Of a stretch of DNA of 64,000 nt, positions 24,471 through 34,155 are shown piece after piece. Numbering within the stretch: the first letter of the stretch is position 1; every line of letters begins with the position of its first letter. The stretch lies in contig KN832560.1 in assembly GCA_000827205.1 (NCBI GenBank), positions 630,056-694,055 on the forward strand, given 5' to 3'. The notes beneath the pieces were generated by a model. The model saw only the letters and a program-made list of their open reading frames with translations. It had not been told where the DNA came from and did not search any database. The position numbers were made by a program, and so were the translations under genes. The stretch is from Plicaturopsis crispa FD-325 SS-3 (lineage: Eukaryota > Basidiomycota > Agaricomycetes > Amylocorticiales > Amylocorticiaceae).

Positions 24471-24996
24471 AGGACCCATGATTATAGGGGGGTATGCCTG
24501 ATCCGATCGCCCAAAATTTTGATAAAAATGTCCGGACAAAATGACCAAAAATGGCGACAAAATGTCCGGAAAAAATCTGGCCTCGAGATTTCGGGGAGAT
24601 TTTGTCCGGATCCTGGATTAGGCCTCTCAAAATCTAAAAATTGCCGAAAAAGGCGAAAAAAATCTCCACGCCCTCTGCGAGGGCGCCGCGGTCATAAATC
24701 GCGCTAAAAAAGCTGCGCAAAGTACAAATTGAACCCTTGGCCTTTGCATATAAGCTGCAAAACCTCTCGGGCGAGGTTGGGTGAGGGTGGCTTCATAGGT
24801 CCGGCTCAGCCACCAAAATTATGTCCGGATTTTGCCTCAGGCGTTCTCATCCAGGGAATTTTTTGTCTGGACAAAAGATCAGGCCAGGTTCGAAATTTGG
24901 CATGTTTTGTCCGGATTTGGATCAGGCTGAGGCCAAAAAATCTCAAAAATTTGTCCGGATTGCGATCAGGCATACCCCCCTATAATCATGGGTCCT
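24471..24996. mobile_element. hAT-like MITE, 526 bp
   Basis: Both ends are perfect 33-bp terminal inverted repeats, 24471-24503 and 24964-24996, starting AGGACCCATGATTATAGG. The element is flanked on both sides by AGAAGACC (24463-24470 and 24997-25004), an 8-bp target-site duplication, which is the size made by hAT transposases. The interior has no real coding capacity; open frames across it do not resemble transposase. It contains six exact copies of TGTCCGGA and one TGTCTGGA, in both halves, which look like transposase-binding sub-terminal repeats. Perfect TIRs and perfect duplicate suggest a recent insertion. Movement would depend on a transposase made elsewhere in the genome. Confidence 0.88.
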
Positions 24997-25004
24997 AGAA
25001 GACC

Positions 25005-25686
25005 AGTCGACAGTTTCATTTGCTATGTGCGTTTCCAGGTTGAGTAACAATTGAGGAACGATATCTAAACTGTGATTACATAGACTCGAGTCAGCCAAAA
25101 TATCATGCCGACACTCGAAGATAGTCGTTAACGTTTGAGTTGCAGGCCAAGACATCCGAGGCTAGCTACGGAACGATTATCTTGTGTAGTCTAAGCTGTA
25201 GTATACGTTACCGTGAAAAAACTCTTTCAGTCATCGCGTCGCTTTTAGGGTCAAACCCAAGCAGACATACCTTGCGTAGAAAGAGCACCTCCAAGCAACG
25301 CGAAGGATCAGAGACTTCAGCAACTTCCTATGCGGGTGGTACAGGTGATATATAATGAAGTAGTATGGGTATATTGAAAACGAAGATATTAAATGACGGG
25401 AGGTAGAGACAGAACATAAAGATGGTGAGGTGAGCAGGAGTCGTGAGTGGGCATGGATGCCACAACAGAGTGCAATGCTATTGCCCAGCTGAAAACACCC
25501 GCTGTTAGTATAGGTATCGCATAACGTGGCGAGACGTGACTCACGGGGCTCAGTTATACAATGAGGAATGAGAAATGCGTCCACATCATTGAAATTGAAG
25601 ACATAAATCTAGTCGAGTTGAGCCCACAGATAAAGAAGCGATGAAGGAACCTCCAAAACCAAACTCAGCGGTGCGAAATCAACATA
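25005..25686. other. Intergenic, downstream of LIS1
   Basis: 682 bp between the transposon and the stop codon of the LIS1 gene. It starts with unremarkable DNA and shows no gene. The part next to LIS1 is expected to be its 3' UTR. Confidence 0.5.
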
Positions 25687-27425
25687 CTACGGGAGCCAGA
25701 TTTTGATTGTCTGGTCGACACTTCCGGTGGCGAGGACATTGACGAGTTTCCCTGGGTCGGCCTTTGGATCTGCGCCGTCGACGCCGTTCGCTTTTGCATC
25801 GCCACCGCCAGACGACGATTGCCGGCCCCATGCCATCGTTTGTACGAAATGACCATGCGCCTCGACCGTCTTCATACATCGTCCCGTCGAAAGCTCCCAA
25901 ATGCGTATGGTCTTGTCGTCGGAGGCAGAAAGAAGGAACTTGCCGGATGGATGGAAAACGAGGGCTCGGATCCAGTTGTCGTGGCCCGCCTATGCAAAGA
26001 GGCGTCAGGAAATATACGTGGAAATGACCGTGAATACGAACAAGTGATCTTAGCATTTGGCCACTTTGCGCGTCCCATAGCTTGATAGTCTTATCTCTTG
26101 AGCCTGTTGCGACGTAGGACCCATGCCGCTTCACACGATCGATGTTCTGTTCAGGAAGTCAGCTTTGGAGAAATAGCACATCGCCAAGACGGGCATACCG
26201 GAATACCAGCTAACTCGCGTATCGCTGCATAAGATGCAATCGGGGCAAATGCGATCACTTCGACAACATTTTCATGCCCTCGTAATTCTATCTTGGACTC
26301 TCCTGACAAGGGGTTCCAGATACGAGCAGTCTGATTAAATCATGTTGAATAAAATACACTCGAGGAAAAGAATTGCGCGGACCTGATCATTCGAGCAGCT
26401 CGCGAGCAGTTGCCCATCTTCAGATGGTATGACACAGCGCACCCACTCCGAATGGCCTAATATCGTCCGTATAAGATGTCTGAGAACAGCAAAAATTAGC
26501 GACAGAGTTCCGTTGGTGATCATGACACAATTAATAGACATACGTAGATGCAACGTCGAATATTCTGATTGACCGATCTCGACTGGCACTCACGATCTGC
26601 TGGTCTCCCGGCATAAATCGCACGGAGGAAACGGAATGTTCGTGTCCGGGAAAGGTCTTTGTATTTTTCCACTCGTTCTGGGTGTCCCATATCTTGATGA
26701 ATAAGTCCGACGAGCAAGTTACTATGAACGTTCTCATCCCAAATCAATTGTTGAGTTTCCGCGCAAAATCTCCACACCATATCAGAAAGATTCTCGACAC
26801 TCACCCAGTAGGTTTCCCTTGTGGTCAAAATCAACATCCAAGATTGCCTTCGTGTGGCCCTTGAGTGTTCGCTCAAACTCGCCCGTCTCCCAATCCCATA
26901 TTTTGACGGTTGCATCTTCGCTCGCAGACGCAAGTATCGAATATTGTGGGTGAAATGCGACTCGTGTCACAGGCGACCGATGGCCTGTCAGGACGTGGGC
27001 TGGGGGTGCGCGAGGGACCCAGTCTGTTTGAGACGCGGCGCGTTTTGCCGGCGATAGCGACACTTCCTCTTGGAGGGCCGCGTTTCGATTCTCAAGATCC
27101 ATGATCTGGAGCATATCAGTGTCAACAGACCATACGTTCGCGATAGAGCAGCGAAAGTGAAAGGGTGCGCGCACTTTCTTTTGCAGGCGGATCACACTTG
27201 TCCATTTCTTCTCGAGGAGTCCGACGTACTTCGCGTTGGGATCTGGTGTATACTGAGTCCCCGCGTCGGACTTGAGCGCATCAAATGCGGCCATGAAATT
27301 ATTAGCATGTAGGTATTCGAGCATAGATTTATGCCTGCATCGATGAGTGGATCAACTTGGTTACAGCTATGAGATAAAGTTGTCACGTACAGCTCCTCCC
27401 GCTGCCTATCTGACAAGAAACTCAT
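25687..27425 (-). CDS. PAC1: LIS1/PAC1 (NudF) dynein regulator
   Basis: LIS1 binds dynein and is needed for nuclear migration and spindle positioning. The start [12 protein letters not shown] leads after an intron to the LisH dimerisation motif [17 protein letters not shown], then a short coiled coil [15 protein letters not shown]. Seven WD40 repeats follow: [93 protein letters not shown] and the last, ending [14 protein letters not shown] at TAG 25687. The last blade has an inserted Gly/Asp-rich loop ([19 protein letters not shown]). The order and spacing are those of fungal PAC1/NudF, about 440 residues. Nine or so short introns are present. Confidence 0.93.
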
Positions 27426-27765
27426 GGCCCGTTGTGAGGTCGTTACTGACGCCTTTAGGTACTGAAGCAATAGAAAACGCGTAAAATAGTGTTGTAGTCG
27501 TTGACCGGGCCAAAGAGATGAACTTGTGTGCGAGTTTGAAGTGGTCGGACAGACGAAGAAGATGTTGACTTGTGTTTGATGCCGCGCTTTTCAGGTTCTG
27601 TCTTGGTTTTTCTGAACTGCGTCTCTCGACTCGTTCTGTCCTGTTCTGTCCGCTGTATACAAGATGTCAACGCTTCACAGGTCTCGGACACTCTACTAGC
27701 TTGCGGTACTGCAGTCTGGTGAAAATTCTACACTGTAACGTCTTTTGGAGTCCCCCTGCCCTACC
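27426..27765. other. Intergenic, LIS1 upstream
   Basis: 340 bp between the LIS1 start and the stop codon of the TIM-barrel gene. No further gene or RNA recognised. Confidence 0.5.
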
Positions 27766-28611
27766 CTACCCGCGCAGCTTCACAGCTTTAAACTCTTGGG
27801 TGACCGCCTTCATTGCTTTCTCCACTGGAAGTCTCTCCAACGAACTCGCTCCGAAGAACCCGTGGACACCCTTCACTCTCTCGCAAACGTACTGGGCGTC
27901 GCTAGGACTCGCGATCGGTCCGCCGTGACACAATATGATGATGCGGTCGTTTATTTTCGCAGCGGCGTCTCGGATCTCTTGGATGCGTCGGACGCTGTCG
28001 TCGAGCGTGACAGCCGTCTGTGCGCCGATAGTCCCGCTCGTCGTGAGCCCCATGTGTGCCACGATAATATCCGCGCCAGCACGGGTCATCCTCTCCGCCT
28101 CGTCGACGTTGAACGCGTACGGCGCAGTTAAGAGATCGAGGTCATGCGCCAAACGTATCATCTCTACCTCCTTGCCGAAATCCATCCCCGTCTCCTCCAG
28201 GTTCTGTCTGAAGGTGCCATCGATCAACCCAACGGTCGGGAAATTCTGCACGCCCGCGAACCCAAGCTCCTTCAGCTCCTTCAAAAACTTGGCCATATCG
28301 CGAAAGGGATCGGTGCCGCAGACACCTGCGAGGACTGGTGTATGATCCACGACAGTGAGGACCTCGCGAGCCATATCGACTACGACGGCGTTCGCATCAC
28401 CGTATGGCATAAGCCCGGCTAGAGAGCCACGGCCCGCCATTCTGTATCTCCCCGAGTTATAGAGGATGATCAAGTCGATCCCCCCGGCCTCCTGGGACTT
28501 TGCGCTTAGCCCAATACCGGCTCCTCCTCCCGTGATGGCTTGACCCCGGTTGATGCTCTCCCTCAAACGAGCCAATATATTCTGACGCGAGTATTCTGGT
28601 TTTGTAGACAT
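27766..28611 (-). CDS. TIM-barrel protein, Tm-1 C-terminal half / PEP-hydrolase-like
   Basis: Intron-free gene of 281 codons. It belongs to the TIM-barrel signal-transduction family (phosphoenolpyruvate hydrolase-like) that forms the second half of plant Tm-1 proteins. Family-like segments are [103 protein letters not shown] and [15 protein letters not shown], then [20 protein letters not shown]. The biochemical role is not settled in any organism I know of. It is divergent from the UPF0261 gene at 28921, with 309 bp between the ATGs. In bacteria the two families often stand side by side, and in plants they are fused, so a joint function is likely. Confidence 0.88.
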   Translation of the reverse strand: MSTKPEYSRQNILARLRESINRGQAITGGGAGIGLSAKSQEAGGIDLIILYNSGRYRMAGRGSLAGLMPYGDANAVVVDMAREVLTVVDHTPVLAGVCGTDPFRDMAKFLKELKELGFAGVQNFPTVGLIDGTFRQNLEETGMDFGKEVEMIRLAHDLDLLTAPYAFNVDEAERMTRAGADIIVAHMGLTTSGTIGAQTAVTLDDSVRRIQEIRDAAAKINDRIIILCHGGPIASPSDAQYVCERVKGVHGFFGASSLERLPVEKAMKAVTQEFKAVKLRG

Positions 28612-28920
28612 AGCTGGGTAGTGGTTGCTGGTTTGCAGTCGCGGACGATTGTCTCTTGAAACTCGCCTCCACCGGCGCTGGCTGGTCTTCGATCTCAGCT
28701 GACCAGATGACGTCAGGTCGATAGTCTCGACTGGCTGCGCTACTTATGAACAAGGTCTCGATAATGCAGAGTTTGGAACGCCCGGGGGTGCGTGCAAAGC
28801 TAAAGCTAAGTTTTTTTGTCAACTGAGAGGCGAGAGTACTTGACTTGGACGAGTCGCTTCTCACAACCTCCCACTCATCGCTCCGCCCTCGCCATCCACA
28901 TTGTCCAAAATTCCTACAGC
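28612..28920. promoter_or_regulatory. Shared divergent promoter of the Tm-1-like pair
   Basis: 309 bp between the start codons of the TIM-barrel and UPF0261 genes. It contains a perfect 8-bp palindrome TGACGTCA at 28708-28715, the binding sequence of CREB/ATF-type bZIP factors, about 100 bp from one ATG and 200 bp from the other. Use as a shared control region is inferred. Confidence 0.55.
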
Positions 28921-30126
28921 ATGCCCGCCACACCCATCATTGCCGTCGTTGGCACTTGCGACACCAAACTCGAACCGCTGCTGTTCGTGAAGAACATCAT
29001 TAACTCCTCGGAAACCTGCCATGCCATCCTCGTCGACGTTGGCACGCACGTACCATCCGATCGTTCCGCTATCGATGTCTCTCTGCGCGATGCTATCGGT
29101 GACAAACCGATGTCCCGTACAGAGGCGGCAGACCTCATGGTCGTCTCCCTCGGCGCATTTCTCTCGCGCATCCTGAAGGGGCAGGCAGCCGGACGATTGG
29201 CCGGTGTAGTTGCTGCTGGTGGATCGGGAAATACCAGTATTTGCACGAGAGCCTTTCGCGACGTCCTACCGATCGGCTTTCCCAAATTGATGGTTTCGAC
29301 CATGGCATCGGGAAACGTTTCCCAGTATGTTGGAGAGACGGACATCACCATGATGTACTCTGTCGTAGATATCGCGGGCATGAACGACATCCTCCAAGTC
29401 GTCCTTGCAAACGCAGCGCGCGCAATCACCGGCATGGCGGCCAATTATACGCCCATCGCCTCCTCACAGCGAGCCATCGCCGTCTCGATGTTCGGAGTCA
29501 CTACGCCCTGCGTCAATTTTGCAACGGAGTTATTGAAGGAGAAAGGATACGACGTCGTGGTGTTTCATGCCACGGGTGCCGGGGGCAAAGCGATGGAGCG
29601 ATTGATCGCCGATGGGCGGTTCGCTGGCGTCCTCGACGTCACCACGACTGAGCTTGCAGACGAGCTGGTCGGCGGTGTTTTGACCGCAGGCGCACATCGT
29701 CTGGAGGCTGCTGCGAAAAAAGGTGTCCCTCAGGTCGTCTCCGTCGGCGCGCTAGACATGGTCAATTTTGGCCCGCGTTCCACCGTTCCGGAGAAATTCG
29801 CCGAGCGCCGTCTGCACGAGCACAACGAATCCATCGCGTTGATCAGGACCACCCGAGCAGAGTGCGAAAAGCTAGGGGAGATTCTGTCGAGCAAGATCAA
29901 TGCTGGGTCGGCGTCCAAGACGCGCCTGGTGCTTCCTCTCCGTGGTATCTCTCTTCTCGACGTGGATGGAGCCCCTTTCCACGACGCGGAGGCAGACAAA
30001 GCTCTTCTGGACGTGCTGCGTGCTCGGGCGCAGTGTCCCGTCGTAGAGGTGGATGCTGATATCAACGATGCACAATTCGCGCGCGCTGCGGTGGATGCCT
30101 TAATGGATATGTTACAAAAGGTGTAG
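28921..30126 (+). CDS. Tm-1-like ATP-binding protein (UPF0261)
   Basis: Intron-free gene of 401 codons. MPATPIIAVVGTCDTKLEPL is the family start (GTxDTK), followed by AGRLAGVVAAGGSGNTSICT, GFPKLMVSTMASGNV, YVGETDITMMYSVVDIAGMN, NAARAITGMA and ISMFGVTTPCV-like AVSMFGVTTPCVNFA. The middle has VVFHATGAGGKAMERLI, then DVTTTELADELVGGVL, and the end has LLDVDGAPFHDAEADKALLD. In tomato Tm-1 this domain binds ATP and the replication protein of tobamoviruses; the housekeeping function is unknown. An upstream in-frame stretch (from 28816) begins without ATG, so the start at 28921 is preferred. Partner of the TIM-barrel gene on the other strand. Confidence 0.9.
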   Translation: MPATPIIAVVGTCDTKLEPLLFVKNIINSSETCHAILVDVGTHVPSDRSAIDVSLRDAIGDKPMSRTEAADLMVVSLGAFLSRILKGQAAGRLAGVVAAGGSGNTSICTRAFRDVLPIGFPKLMVSTMASGNVSQYVGETDITMMYSVVDIAGMNDILQVVLANAARAITGMAANYTPIASSQRAIAVSMFGVTTPCVNFATELLKEKGYDVVVFHATGAGGKAMERLIADGRFAGVLDVTTTELADELVGGVLTAGAHRLEAAAKKGVPQVVSVGALDMVNFGPRSTVPEKFAERRLHEHNESIALIRTTRAECEKLGEILSSKINAGSASKTRLVLPLRGISLLDVDGAPFHDAEADKALLDVLRARAQCPVVEVDADINDAQFARAAVDALMDMLQKV

Positions 30127-30444
30127 TGGTTTGCGGGGTATGCCATTTCTACAAAGCGATAGTCTCCCTGTACATATGTAACCCTGGGCTGTATTGACCG
30201 GAGAACCCTGATGAACGGAAGTACTCTGGAGGTCGAGGTGCAAGGCGATGTCCGGATGGGCCATCCGTTTCCACGTGTTCGATAGAATTTTCTCAGACGG
30301 TCCCCACTACGACCTGGATACATATTCTGCGCAACATTTTATCTCTTTCCCTTTCCCCTTCACCACAGATCCTAACGTCGTGCTCGTTTGTGTCCTTCCA
30401 GGCCTCTGTAAAATTGTTTAAAAGGCGACGGGATATCCACTCCG
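30127..30444. other. Intergenic
   Basis: 318 bp between two genes on the plus strand: 3' end of the UPF0261 gene and upstream region of the YTH gene. Nothing else seen. Confidence 0.5.
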
Positions 30445-33299
30445 ATGTCACAGTCTGGACATCCGATTTCCCCGCCGCCTGTGCCGGAATCCGTCCCATC
30501 GACGGGAGTCAGGAGGCACCACACCATCTCAGCGTCGTCGCGGACGAGTCGCACTGGTGCGCGGGCGCCCATCTCAGAAGAAACCGCAGAGCAGCAGCTT
30601 GGATACGATGATGAGGTCGTCGATCAGGACTGGGTAGGAGGCGTCGGCGCGGTAGGGGAAAAGAGCTCGTTGCACAGGCAGAGCTCACTTCCGACTCGCT
30701 ACCATCGAGGTGAGCTTATCTTGCAGTCGTGTTTCCAGTCTGGCCGATAAACTATTTCATGGGCCGATCTTGTACCGATTCTTAATACGTCTCTTCAACG
30801 TGTCTGACATTATCGTCGCCAGCTTTCCAAGGGAATGCGTCCAGGCAAGGCGGAACTATGACTCCCAGGACCATGAATAGCCTATCGGCCATTGCGGGCC
30901 ACGAAGGCGACGAGGAAGACTGGGAGCGCGAGATGCGAGGGCTCCGAGAAGAAGAAGAGGTGAGCGTCAAACTATCTCTCTCTGTTCCTCTCCACATCGC
31001 GTCCCATTTTCTCCGCGACACAAGCTAACTTGATTATCTTTCGTACTCTCAGCATAGCATCTCTCAGCACCAGCAACTCATGGATTCGCACTCGCAATCG
31101 TCGGGTCAATCCCCGCTTTCTCCCCACTTCCATTCGCACGTGCCGTCGCCTCCCCCAGCCGGTTCTGGCGTCCGGAGGCATCAGAGTTTGACTTATGGTG
31201 CAGCAGGAGGCCCACGGCAGATGCCTCCGTCGGGTCTCAAGCGTGCAGGAACGCTCCAGGCGCCGAACAAGTACTCTGATATCGCAAAGGGTCAAGAGCC
31301 CCCTAGCCCAACCGACGCAGATGAGGAGCACGGTGACGAAAGTGCGGACGGATACGAGGATGAATCATATTTTCCGCGGTCACCGCCACCCGCTCAATAC
31401 CCTACCAGTCCCGTTGGTCGCGGGTCGCCTTGGAGCACCCCCGGCGAATGGCGTACCCCCGGAGGATCCATCGCCGGTGGGAACAATAATGCAGCTATTG
31501 ACGATGTGCAGCGCGCGCTCTCACAGCTCGAGATCAATAGTAACTCTTACGGCGCCAACCATATACCGACCAACTTCCAAGCGGGCCAATCCGCCCACCC
31601 TCCTCGCTTCAACCCGAACCACCCACCGCCTGCTCAGGCTCCGGGTATGCGTCCGCAGAATGGGAATAACGGTGGCGGAGGTAAATTGCAGCTCGTCACG
31701 AATTTCGATGGACGTAAAACCCCTCTTTCCCAAGGTCATGGGCCCGTTAGCGCATCTGCGTATGTCCCGGCCATCGGGCATGCACAGCCGCAGCAGCAAG
31801 TACACCAACGCGGTACGAGCGGACCCGGCGACCAGGGTGACCGCGCGATCACAGCATCTGGCACTGCCGGTTGGGACCAGAAGGAGCGCCTTCTCGGCGG
31901 TCGCTCATCGAACCCGAACTTGCAGTACGCATACCAGCAGGGACAGCAAGGAAAACCTGGTAGTGGAGGCATACCAAACGTACCTTCCATTCCTTCCCAG
32001 TATCTTAACCAGCAGCAAGGAGGTTCGCAAGGTCAAGCACCGAGACTTGGTGTGACTACATCCTTCCCTCAGGGCCAGGGTAACCAAGGTCAAGCACAAG
32101 GCAATAACGGTATTGGCGCGCCGCAATCTCAGCAAGGATTCGTGAATACCCCCATCGATGTCCCGTCGTTGATCGCCGCGAAAGGCTATAATCCTACATC
32201 GTTTGACATTCGACCAACTTTCGTATGCTTCATTCTTCGAGTTGGCTTCTTCATCAACTCACACTATGATTACAGGCTCGTTACTTTGTCATCAAGTCCT
32301 ATACAGAGGACGATGTCCACAAGTCGTTAAAATATGAGATCTGGAGTTCTACTGATCCGGGAAACAAGCGGCTCGACAAAGCGTTCAAGGAGTGCGCCGG
32401 AAGAGGCCCAATCTATCTCTTCTTCAGCGTGAATGCGAGGTGAGTTTCCCTCCTTTCGGCGCTACATCCACAACCAAACATTCAATCATCCCAGTGGTCA
32501 CTTCTGCGGCATGGCGGAAATGTTGACTCCGGTAAATCAGTAATCTGAGACGATTAAACCCTGGTACTGACGAGATTTTGTGCTCAGGTTGACTACACAC
32601 GGAGCAGCACCGTGTGGGCATCGGACAAGTGGAAGGGCGTGTTCAAGGTCCAATGGATCTTCGTTCGCGATATACCAAATGCCAATCTACGCCACATAAG
32701 ACTCAAGTCGGTCCTTCGTTGTCTGCTTTACGGCTCGACGCTGATCGATTTTTACAGTAATACACAGGAGCGTAAACCCGTGACTAACTCGCGGGACACT
32801 CAAGAACTGCTGCCCGATGCTGGACAAGAGATGCTCAGGATCTTCCACACTCACCCAGCTCGAACGTCTCTCCTCCAAGACTTTGCGTTTTATGAGGTAG
32901 GTCAATCCCCTTCTTGACTGTGCATCGACTGACAGGTGATCGCTCCATTCTCAGCTGCAAGCTATGCAGAAAATGCAAGCGCCGCAGGGCGAAATCTCGC
33001 CGTCGCCGTCTTCCGTTCCTTCTGCATCCCATACGCCCCATCCCCAGACCCTGTCTCCGGGACAGCAACAGCAGCAATACAATTCCCCCTCCCTAGCGCC
33101 GGCCTATGCTTCCCAGCACCTGCAGATGCCGCAAATGACGCCAATGATGCAGATGCAAATGCAGATGAACATGAACCCCCAGTTCGGTCTTCCGCAAGCG
33201 CAGGCCATGCACCAAAGTGTAATGCGCCATCCGAGTCCGGGACCGATGCCTGTCAACGGACAAAACTTCATGGGCATGGGCGGCGCGCCGCAATTCTAG
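30445..33299 (+). CDS. YTH-domain m6A-RNA reader (YTHDF type)
   Basis: Cytoplasmic-type reader of N6-methyladenosine in mRNA. Start [18 protein letters not shown]; intron from 30710; then [11 protein letters not shown] and [21 protein letters not shown] long disordered Gln/Gly/Pro/Ser-rich region (31080-32190) follows. The YTH domain lies at about 32270-32890: [57 protein letters not shown], and [20 protein letters not shown]. The Trp of EIWSS and the two Trp five residues apart in VWASDKW match the aromatic cage of YTHDF proteins. The C-terminus is a Met/Gln-rich tail ending GGAPQF at TAG 33297. Disordered N-terminus plus C-terminal YTH is the DF/Pho92 plan rather than the DC plan. Confidence 0.92.
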
Positions 33300-34155
33300 G
33301 CTCCTCCACTCCAGTCTGACCTCCGCACGTGCGACAACTCACTCCGTATAGATTTTCCGTCCCTCCTCCTCCCCATCCTTCCTTTTCCAATCTATGGCGC
33401 TTTGTTCTTTTCGCTTTTTGCATCATGGCCTTGTTTGAATTCTTATCATCTGAATCGTTGTACTCTAGCTATGTTCGTTGGAATGTTATTGTCACGCCCC
33501 CCTCGATGCCCTTCCCCTCTCTTGCTATCAGATTTATCTTCTACCTTCGGTTCGACTCGCCCATCCTTGATTGTACTATCTACATATTGCATGGACAACG
33601 GACACAGGACAGTGAACGGACGTGGACTTCCGCTACTTCGCTACCTTGTACTTGTTCTGCAATCTTACCAAGTGCCTACGTATGTTCTGGATATCGGTAT
33701 CGTCTACTACTTACCTTACTTTCCCATCCATCTTTCGACTTGTCCGTATAATATACTGGCTGATCAGACCTGTGCTAAGTTACGAGGATAAAGTACGTCA
33801 AAGAGCCAACCCAATGCATATGCTCGCCTGTGGTCCAGTACTGTAACCGTATGACAGCTTACAATGGATGGCTTATATAATTACACTACGGCGCCGGCTG
33901 CCAATGAGGAGTCGGAGGGGCAGGCCCTTCACATCCTAAAGATTCACTGCAATAGTATGATTAATATGTATCGCATTGTGCCACCTTGAGCCTACAAAAC
34001 GTTAACGGCGCGTGGGCATTTGGAGGAGGCTCTCGGATATCGTACAAACGTAGCGGGTGACCGACATTGCAAGGTTATGGGTATGAACTGTATGCATAAA
34101 TGTACTATGTGTACGTGAAGGAAAGTGACACCAGCCATGCAAAACCAGTCACCGG
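33300..34155. other. Intergenic between convergent genes
   Basis: 856 bp between the stop codons of the YTH gene and the P450. Pyrimidine-rich in its first 400 bp, which fits a long 3' UTR of the YTH gene. Open frames there show no family resemblance. Confidence 0.5.

Noticed and set aside
24318-24707. 129-codon open frame across the left half of the MITE
   Set aside because: It runs through the TIR and flanking DNA, has no transposase motif, and its content follows the repeat motifs of the element.
24471-24996. Possibility that the inverted-repeat element is a Tc1/mariner or PIF-type MITE
   Set aside because: Those families duplicate TA or a 3-bp target; the flanks here show an 8-bp duplicate.
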